Source of the DNA: Methanosarcinales archaeon
Lineage (GTDB): Archaea > Halobacteriota > Methanosarcinia > Methanosarcinales > Methanogasteraceae
DNA: 11,171 nt
Reading direction: 5' to 3'
Assembly (NCBI GenBank): GCA_030672605.1
Contig: DAOVGE010000042.1
Span: 1-11,171, forward strand
Below the pieces are notes generated by a model. It was not told where the DNA came from and did not search any database. It was given only the letters and a program-made list of their open reading frames with translations. Shown here in pieces: positions 6,443 through 11,171 of this stretch. Every line of letters begins with the position of its first letter. Position 1 is the stretch's first letter. The position numbers and the translations under genes were made by a program.

Positions 6443-7354
6443 TCACGCACAACCTACCGACAGAAAGACGGATGTGTTGTTGGCAGGAGGTGTTGGTCTG
6501 ATTCTCCTATACTCTCTGAGATTCTCTGGCAGTTCGTAGCGAGAAAACGTGTCCAGCAGCCGTCTCATCCCTTTTTCATAGATGCGGTAGGATATCTTCG
6601 TTTCTGCAGGCAAGACCTCTGCCAGATAGCTAAAGATCGCACTTTTTGGCTCTGCCTGTGCAGCCACCATGATAAGATCGACCGGCTCCTCGAGGGGCAG
6701 CGTGAACTGGTTGCCATCGAGTATCTCGATCTCTTTTGAAAGCCCGAGTCTCTCAATCACCTTTCGCGAGAGTTCAACCCTCTCTTTTTCCTGCTCGATT
6801 CCGATTCCTCTGAGTCCGTACTCGCGGCAGAGGACGATTAAGCTGAGTGGCAGCGGTCCGCTTCCGAGGAAGAGAACTGTGTCACCCGCTGTGAGCCCGG
6901 CTCCGTGAAATTCGGTTCTTGCAAGCTGGAGGTAATTGGAGAAGTAGTCGAAATCTTTGAGCGACTGCCACGGGTCACTGCTATTCAATATTGCGTTCGC
7001 CTGTTCGATCTCCAGTTCTGCGGTGTAACTACTTCTGAATCTGGTGATCACATCGAACGCAGAATTGATCCCGGAATTGGACAGAATCGTATCTGTGGTC
7101 GCATCGTCTACATCCAGTGCGATCAATTGGTCCAGCCTTCGGAAGACGGTATCGAGATGATTTGATGGGTGGGGTGATGTCTCTTCGATGTCAAAATCCG
7201 CGATCGTCGAATAGATATCCATGATCTCTCCGGCTACTAATCCTGCGCAGGAATCCGAGCAGATGCCGATACTCGGCATGATCTTTTCATAAATATCTGA
7301 GTCGTGAATGAATGCGGTCTGCCCGCCCGTGTAAAGTGAGGTTGTACATGTCAT
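6443..7354 (-). CDS. Nicotianamine synthase family protein, copy 1
   Basis: This 303-residue protein starts at the ATG at 7354. An upstream ATG at 7381 lies beyond the likely transcript start, and the paralogue at 8791-9699 aligns from this methionine. It resembles the archaeal nicotianamine synthase of Methanothermobacter: SSDPWQSLKDFDYF (125-138), LFLGSGPLPLSLIVL (161-175, the Rossmann SAM loop), IGIEQE (184-189), LIMVAAQAEPK (227-237), ISYRIY (254-259) and ANNTSVF (291-297). Glu115 and Tyr141 align with the residues I recall as Glu81 and Tyr107 of the active site. The family transfers aminobutyrate units from SAM to amine acceptors, making metal-chelating (thermo)nicotianamine or opine-metallophore precursors. 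The first 35 residues, with Cys3 and a YTGGQTAFIH segment, are shared only with copy 3. The actual product is unknown. Confidence 0.85.
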   Translation of the reverse strand: MTCTTSLYTGGQTAFIHDSDIYEKIMPSIGICSDSCAGLVAGEIMDIYSTIADFDIEETSPHPSNHLDTVFRRLDQLIALDVDDATTDTILSNSGINSAFDVITRFRSSYTAELEIEQANAILNSSDPWQSLKDFDYFSNYLQLARTEFHGAGLTAGDTVLFLGSGPLPLSLIVLCREYGLRGIGIEQEKERVELSRKVIERLGLSKEIEILDGNQFTLPLEEPVDLIMVAAQAEPKSAIFSYLAEVLPAETKISYRIYEKGMRRLLDTFSRYELPENLREYRRIRPTPPANNTSVFLSVGCA

Positions 7355-7396
7355 ATTAATCACAATACAGATGTAATTCAAGACTGATACTTAAAA
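7355..7396 (-). promoter_or_regulatory. Promoter and candidate operator of NAS copy 1
   Basis: On the minus strand TTTTAAGTA (7396-7388) is TATA-like, centred 38 bases before the ATG, so the leader should be very short. Between it and the gene lies an inverted repeat with arms ATTACA (7377-7372) and TGTGAT (7364-7359), five of six bases symmetric. The same arrangement precedes copy 3. An operator at the start site would suit a metal-dependent repressor, but no known regulator consensus is recognised. Confidence 0.45.
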
Positions 7397-7632
7397 GATT
7401 CGACGTACACCGATTAATTTAAGATCAAAGTTCAATCATCACGTAAAATTTCTGACAATCCTCAAATCTGTAGAATTATGTATTATCTTTATCAGATTCG
7501 TAACATCCTGCTATTGTGATGGCGCCAGAATGCCAATCTTGTCAGGAATGTCCACATCCGCGCGCGTGTTTCGCAAAGGATAGATATGATGTGTAAACAC
7601 GGCTGATTCTGAGGGATTCTGTGGTTTCCAAT

Positions 7633-7708
7633 CTTTGCGCCCTTGCGTCATTGCGTCTTTGCGTTCATCTGATATAACGCAAGGTCGCAAAGAGGCAGAG
7701 ACGCAAAG
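7633..7708. repeat. Long imperfect palindrome of CTTTGCG units
   Basis: Arms 7633-7665 and 7676-7708 pair at 26 of 33 positions around a 10-base loop. Each arm is built from repeats of CTTTGCG and TTGCGT. It lies in the 491-base intergenic region between the divergent copies 1 and 2. It resembles dispersed REP- or MITE-like elements and is related to the repeat at 6076-6150. Confidence 0.65.
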
Positions 7709-7810
7709 TTGAGAGAGATGCGCCCGCGTTTTTTTGCATACGCGAGGAAGCTACCGATATCGACCACAGAAAACATCAGAACCAGTAACTCTCAAGTAAG
7801 GTGTAAGAAA

Positions 7811-7820
7811 TAACTATAAG
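7811..7820 (+). promoter_or_regulatory. Candidate TATA box of NAS copy 2
   Basis: TAACTATAAG is centred about 30 bases before the ATG at 7846. That spacing implies a leaderless or near-leaderless message, in keeping with the absence of a ribosome-binding site. It shares no obvious sequence with the promoters of copies 1 and 3. Confidence 0.45.
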
Positions 7821-7845
7821 AAGGTAGAACTAAAAGTACATTCCC

Positions 7846-8676
7846 ATGGATGTGAGTAATATTGTGGATCGTTCATCAGAATCGATAATAAAAGAACTGT
7901 CGACAACGTATTCAGTGACCAAGGATATTAAGGATCAAGAAATCCTCCACAGTCATTCGAATCGTCTTAAGACCTTTTTCCAAAGGTTGGACTATCTGGC
8001 TGCGCGGGATCTGGACGATAAATCTGCAGAAGAGATTCTCTGTGCTCCTGAATTTGATTCGGCACTTGAATCTATCGTCAGATTCAGAAATCTATATAGT
8101 TTGAGACTCGAAACCGAGAATGCAAACTCCATATTGGATAGTGAAGATCCGTGGGGTGCGCTGAAACATTTCACCCATTTCTCAAATTATCTCCAACTGG
8201 CTCGTACCGAGTATCAGGGATCCGGGCTTGAACCCGGCAATAGTATTGTGTTTATCGGGAGTGGACCACTGCCTTTGACTCTTATAATGCTCTGCCACCA
8301 GCACGGTCTCAGAGGGATCGGGATTGAACAGGAACCGGACAGAGCAAAACTCTCAAGAAGAGTTCTCATGCAACTGGGGCTTTCTGATCAGATCGAGATA
8401 ATGGACGGAAACCACTTCCGATTGCATTCGAATGGGTGTAAACTCGTTATGGTGGCTGCAGCAGCTGAACCCAAAAAAGAGATATTTGATCATCTGGCAG
8501 GCGTGCTTCCGGCAGGAACAAAAATATCGTACCGCATCTATGAGAAAGGGCTTAGGAGATTATTGGAGACGTCTTCTTTTCTGGAATTGCCTGAACAGTT
8601 TGAAGAATACTTAAGGATCCGACCGAAACCACCAGTCAACAATACCGTTGTATTCCTCACCAAAAAGGGTAGCTGA
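7846..8676 (+). CDS. Nicotianamine synthase family protein, copy 2 (diverged, short)
   Basis: This 276-residue paralogue of the flanking two genes lacks their N-terminal 25-30 residues, including the YTGGQTAFIH segment. All core motifs remain: SEDPWGALKHF (99-109), VFIGSGPLPLTLIML (135-149), IGIEQE (158-163), LVMVAAAAEPK (200-210), ISYRIYEKG (227-235) and VNNTVVF (264-270). Glu89 and Tyr115 align with the recalled active-site Glu81 and Tyr107 of the Methanothermobacter enzyme. By eye, identity to copies 1 and 3 is roughly half to three-fifths, lower than between those two. It is transcribed opposite to both neighbours, diverging from copy 1 and converging on copy 3, so it is separately regulated. 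It probably makes a SAM-derived chelator or acts with a partner paralogue, but the acceptor substrate cannot be read from sequence. Confidence 0.85.
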   Translation: MDVSNIVDRSSESIIKELSTTYSVTKDIKDQEILHSHSNRLKTFFQRLDYLAARDLDDKSAEEILCAPEFDSALESIVRFRNLYSLRLETENANSILDSEDPWGALKHFTHFSNYLQLARTEYQGSGLEPGNSIVFIGSGPLPLTLIMLCHQHGLRGIGIEQEPDRAKLSRRVLMQLGLSDQIEIMDGNHFRLHSNGCKLVMVAAAAEPKKEIFDHLAGVLPAGTKISYRIYEKGLRRLLETSSFLELPEQFEEYLRIRPKPPVNNTVVFLTKKGS

Positions 8677-8721
8677 TCCGCAGGATGATCAACAGTCGAT
8701 CCGTGCGTGCAAACGTTTCGC

Positions 8722-8726
8722 TTTTT
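8722..8726 (+). terminator. Weak T-tract after NAS copy 2
   Basis: A run of five T lies 46 bases after the stop in the 114-base convergent gap, with TTTT again at 8733-8736. It is a possible archaeal terminator, supported only by composition. Confidence 0.25.
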
Positions 8727-8790
8727 CTGGAGTTTTCGCATCTATCAGCATAGGGCACTTTGCACTCTCAAGCGCCTGAATCCCGATGAT

Positions 8791-9699
8791 TCAATCGACA
8801 ACGGTCAGAAAGACGCTGGTATTGTTAGCCGGCGGCTCCGGATGAACCATCAGGTATTCTCTGAGCCGTCCTGGCAATTCATAGCGAGAGAACGTGTCCA
8901 ATAATCTTCTAAGCCCTTTCTCATAGATGCGGTATGATATCTTTGTCCCTGTAGGCATTACCTCTGCCAGATGGTCAAAGATCACATCTTTCGGTTCTGC
9001 CTGGGCAGCCACCATGATCAGGTCAACTGGCTCCTCGATTGGCAGCGTCAGATGGTTTTCTTTAATTATCCTGATCTGATCGGAAAGTCCGAGTCTCTCA
9101 ATCACTCTTCTCGAGAGTTCTACCCGGTCTGGCTCCTGCTCAATTCCGATCCCCTTGAGTCCGTGCTCGCGGCAGAGGACGATTAGGCTAAGTGGCAGCG
9201 GTCCGCTTCCGAGAAAGAGAACCGTGTCGCCCGCTTTAAGCCCGGCTCCTCGAAACTCGGTTCTGGCAAGCTCTATATAATTTGGAAAGTATGCGAAGTC
9301 CTTGAGCGATTGCCATGGGTCGCTGCTCCCCAGTACGGCGTTTGCCTGTTCGGTCTCCAGTTCCGCGGTGTAGTGACTTCTGAATCCGGTGATCACGTCA
9401 AACACGAGATTGAACCCGGAACTGGACAGAATCGCCTCCGCGGTCATGTCGTCTACATCCAACGCGATCACCTGGTCCAGTCTTTGAAAAATGGTCTTTG
9501 GATGGTTTGATGGGTTGTAATATAGCTCCTTGCGGTCAAAATCCACAATCCTTGAATAAATATCCATGATCTCTCCAACGATCGTGTCTGCGCAGGAATC
9601 CTGAGAGCTACCAAGACCAGGTATGATCTTTTCATGAATATCTGAGCCATGGATGAAAGCAGTCTGCCCGCCCGTGTAGAGTTTAGTTGTACATGTCAT
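8791..9699 (-). CDS. Nicotianamine synthase family protein, copy 3
   Basis: This 302-residue protein is collinear without gaps with copy 1 over almost its whole length. A start three codons further upstream is possible, but MTCTT is the start shared with copy 1. Motifs include SSDPWQSLKDF (125-135), LFLGSGPLPLSLIVL (161-175), IGIEQE (184-189), LIMVAAQAEPK (227-237), ISYRIYEKG (254-262) and ANNTSVF (291-297). Glu115 and Tyr141 are conserved. Differences from copy 1 cluster in residues 28-63 and 205-220, while the SAM loop is unchanged. That pattern fits a shared methionine-derived donor with possible divergence in acceptor handling (inference). There is no opine dehydrogenase, transporter or regulator gene next to it. 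The product could be nicotianamine-like, but this is unproven. Confidence 0.85.
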   Translation of the reverse strand: MTCTTKLYTGGQTAFIHGSDIHEKIIPGLGSSQDSCADTIVGEIMDIYSRIVDFDRKELYYNPSNHPKTIFQRLDQVIALDVDDMTAEAILSSSGFNLVFDVITGFRSHYTAELETEQANAVLGSSDPWQSLKDFAYFPNYIELARTEFRGAGLKAGDTVLFLGSGPLPLSLIVLCREHGLKGIGIEQEPDRVELSRRVIERLGLSDQIRIIKENHLTLPIEEPVDLIMVAAQAEPKDVIFDHLAEVMPTGTKISYRIYEKGLRRLLDTFSRYELPGRLREYLMVHPEPPANNTSVFLTVVD

Positions 9700-9741
9700 A
9701 TTTATCACAGTATAGCTGTAAATAAAGCCTGATACTTAAAA
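9700..9741 (-). promoter_or_regulatory. Promoter and candidate operator of NAS copy 3
   Basis: TTTTAAGTA (9741-9733) sits at the same distance from the ATG as in copy 1. The inverted repeat here is CTGT (9719-9716, read as ACAG on the minus strand) facing CACAG (9706-9710, read as CTGTG), with a five-base spacer. A further AT-rich box, TTATATTAA on the minus strand near 9760, is conserved as TTAAATTAA upstream of copy 1. Confidence 0.42.
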
Positions 9742-10095
9742 GCTCCGATGTACACGGGTTAATATAAGATCAAAGTCCAATCACCGCGCAAAATTTCTGA
9801 CGATCCTTAGATATGTGGAATTGTGTATTATCTTTATCAGATTCGTAATATCCTGGCATCGTGGCGGCTTTGGAATGCCCGCCACTTCAGGAACTGTCAC
9901 ATTCCCGCGCGTCGAGTCCCGCAAACGATCAGTCCATGACGTCACGTTAGGCTTGTGAAGTCATAGCTAATCTACTCATTTTTCATACAAAATCCCTATC
10001 CGTCGCCCCCAAATCCCACATAGGGACCGGTTAATTTGTGTAGTCGTATATGCAACTACGGGCTTGCCAGAAAATAACCTGTTAAAATTCGCGGT

Positions 10096-10164
10096 ATTCG
10101 TCACATTCGTGAAATTCGTGATAAAATCGGCATAAGGGATCACGAATGACACGAATGAACGAAT
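10096..10164. repeat. Long hairpin of ATTCGTG units
   Basis: Three direct ATTCGT units at 10096-10122 face three ACGAAT units at 10139-10164, with a 16-base loop. One more CACGAAT follows at 10167-10173. Pairing is nearly complete. It lies in the gene-free region 9926-10235, where I otherwise see only a TCCCTAT/ATAGGGA inverted pair at 10004-10026. It resembles REP or MITE DNA; no coding is seen. Confidence 0.65.
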
Positions 10165-10235
10165 CGCACGAATGTCAGAGATGTGGCGTGCCATCGGCCA
10201 ACTTTGCTACTTTATTTTTCGGTAAGCACTACATT

Positions 10236-10426
10236 ATGACTGAACATAGAACGTTCATCCGAAAGATCAACCAAGGAGACAAAATCAGATATGCCGAGGT
10301 ATGAAACGTTCGTCAAGGAAAAAAGTGATCCGGCATCATGTCAGATATTTGGGGAGTGACCCCACTAATCTCCCCGGACCCAAGTTCCACCAACGATGCC
10401 CAAATGCCGTACCGATATGGATGTGA
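10236..10426 (+). pseudogene. Decayed transposase N-terminus (candidate)
   Basis: Reading from the ATG at 10236 gives MTEHRTFIRKINQGDKIRYAEV and then a TGA at 10302. Reading through it gives NVRQGKK, and restoring one A in the A6 run at 10319-10324 continues as VIRHHVRYLGSDPTNLPGP and on to a stop at 10424-10426. The pattern FIRK...Y.EV...R.GKKV..H.VRYLG is the usual start of IS1634/IS4-like transposases. About 60 residues remain; the catalytic domain is gone. The reconstruction is visible in the sequence; the family name is recognition from memory and not certain. Confidence 0.5.
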
Positions 10427-10724
10427 TCATGTTAATAGGGATTCTCCGTTGGCACATTAAGATGAAACGTTATGAACTACCGTCATTTCTCAGGGCACGG
10501 GGCATCTCTCTTTTCAGCCGGAAGCATATTCAATCGCAGCCTTGATTTCCTCTTACTATTCAAACAACTAACCTTAATATACCCGGAAGATACAAGAGAG
10601 ACGGAATGTAGCATAGAGTGCCACGCAGTAGTCGTTCATGAGCTTTCGAATATTATCGTACCCTGCTGGATCATGCCCCTGATGTGGTGGAGAAATAGAT
10701 CGGAAAAAAGGACAATGACATACA
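10427..10724. other. Intergenic region without a supported gene
   Basis: I see no supported gene here. CTTAATATACC at 10573-10583 is a possible TATA box for the downstream methyltransferase gene, which would give a leader of more than 100 bases. A plus-strand frame at 10472-10738 has no recognisable motif and runs into the methyltransferase start. Confidence 0.4.
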
Positions 10725-11171
10725 ATGGCATCAAATAAAATGGATTTGTTGGAGCGATTGGAACGAGGCACGGTCTTATGCGCAGAAGGCTATGTTTTCG
10801 AACTTGAAAGGAGAGGATACCTCAAAGCAGGAGCATTTGTGCCGGAAGTTGTTCTGGATCATCCCGAAGCGGTCAAGGAGCTTCATAGGGAGTTCTTGCG
10901 AGCGGGTTCTGAGGTCATGATGGCGCTTACGTATTATGCCCACCGGGACAAACTCAGAGTGGTCGGCAGGGAGAACGATTTGGAAAAATTGAACCGCCGA
11001 GCTATAAGGCTTGCTAAAGAAGCTGCCGATGAGGGAAATGCCCTTCTTGCGGGAAATATCTGCAATACCTGGGTTTACAGTCCGGAAAATCATGAGGAGA
11101 CCTCTGAAATTGTACGATCGATGTATCAAGAGCAGGTTGGCTGGGCTAAAGAGGAGGGTGCGGATTTCATC
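10725..11171 (+). CDS. Betaine-homocysteine methyltransferase-like protein, 5' part
   Basis: The first 149 codons are open to the window edge; the stop is outside. The ATG at 10725 follows AAAGGAC at 10707-10713. The sequence tracks the homocysteine S-methyltransferase (Pfam S-methyl_trans) barrel of the BHMT branch: LLERLERGTVLCAEGYVF (8-25), ERRGYLKAGAFVPE (28-41), DHPEAVKELHREFLRAGSEV (45-64), the TYYAHRDKL strand (69-77), AADEGNALLAGNICNT (99-114) and EEGADF at the end. The family moves a methyl group to homocysteine using three zinc-binding cysteines that would lie beyond the window. Where human BHMT has GDGGF (its Asp26 helps bind homocysteine), this protein has CAEGY, a variant I associate with uncharacterised prokaryotic BHMT-like proteins. 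The methyl donor is therefore open. Confidence 0.85.
   Translation, partial: MASNKMDLLERLERGTVLCAEGYVFELERRGYLKAGAFVPEVVLDHPEAVKELHREFLRAGSEVMMALTYYAHRDKLRVVGRENDLEKLNRRAIRLAKEAADEGNALLAGNICNTWVYSPENHEETSEIVRSMYQEQVGWAKEEGADFI

Larger units (their letters stand above)
6443..7577 (-). repeat. Segmental duplication, copy A (NAS gene plus upstream DNA)
   Basis: This segment is collinear with 8791-9925. Similarity covers the whole gene and about 220 bases upstream, including TATTATCTTTATCAGATTCG (7481-7500, matched at 9825-9844). It ends near GCAAA at 7573-7577. The coding parts are, by eye, about three-quarters identical as protein, so the duplication is not recent. Confidence 0.75.
8791..9925 (-). 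repeat. Segmental duplication, copy B (NAS gene plus upstream DNA)
   Basis: This is the partner of 6443-7577. Upstream similarity continues to GCAAA at 9921-9925 and then stops. The offset between copies changes by only four bases across the upstream region, so few insertions or deletions have occurred. Confidence 0.75.

Noticed and set aside
8791..9699. Generic SAM methyltransferase as the call for the three paralogues
   Set aside because: The combination of GSGPLPL, MVAAxAEPK, SYRIY and NNTSVF with the upstream DPW block is specific to the nicotianamine synthase family and collinear with the archaeal enzyme.
6076..10173. CTTTGCG and ATTCGTG repeats considered as a CRISPR array
   Set aside because: The units are only 7-9 bases, lack regular spacers of 30-40 bases and form palindromes instead of spaced direct repeats; no cas gene is present.
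10472..10738. An 88-codon plus-strand frame
   Set aside because: It has no recognisable motif, no ribosome-binding site and an odd composition, and its end overlaps the start of the methyltransferase gene in another frame.
10574..10771. A minus-strand frame with a protein-like stretch (HQGHDPAGYDNIRKLMNDYC)
   Set aside because: It looks somewhat like real protein and could be a gene relic, but it overlaps the methyltransferase start and matches no family I recognise.
10776..11129. A 117-codon minus-strand frame
   Set aside because: It is the antisense shadow of the methyltransferase gene, which is open to the window edge and shows clear family motifs.

Overview
The window looks like methanogen-type archaeal DNA. 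This could be a methanogen or a methane- or alkane-oxidising relative of the Methanosarcinales kind; the sequence alone does not fix the genus. The evidence is an uninterrupted run of four methanogenesis marker genes (mmp5, mmp15, mmp17, mmp7), an archaeal RIO2 kinase, a CAT-anticodon tRNA with an intron at the archaeal 37/38 position, TATA-type promoters and AhpD-like and nicotianamine-synthase-like proteins.

Layout. Positions 1-468 hold no gene but carry inverted repeats typical of a small non-autonomous mobile element. A minus-strand gene (469-1047) encodes a gamma-glutamylcyclotransferase-fold protein with an unusual N-terminal half. Diverging from it, 1175-4909 is a tight plus-strand operon: mmp5, mmp15, mmp17, mmp7 and an AhpD/carboxymuconolactone decarboxylase-like protein with a four-cysteine tail. 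Next come tRNA-Cys(GCA) with its own TATA box, and a RIO2 kinase gene 16 bases after it. A palindromic GC-rich repeat and a minus-strand intron-containing tRNA-Met(CAT) separate this conserved half from the accessory half.

The accessory half (6443-9925) is dominated by three paralogous nicotianamine-synthase-family genes, arranged minus, plus, minus. The two minus-strand copies are a segmental duplication that includes about 220 bases of upstream DNA. The middle copy is more diverged, lacks the N-terminal segment and has an unrelated promoter. From 9926 to 10724 there is no intact gene, only a long hairpin of ATTCGTG units and the decayed N-terminus of what looks like a transposase. The window ends inside a betaine-homocysteine-methyltransferase-like gene that starts at 10725 and has no stop in view.

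How it may fit together (inference). The marker operon belongs to the maturation and activation machinery of methyl-coenzyme M reductase, a nickel (F430) enzyme. The nicotianamine-synthase trio would make SAM-derived metal chelators, possibly for nickel or another transition metal. No transporter, opine dehydrogenase or nickel enzyme gene lies in the window to prove that link.
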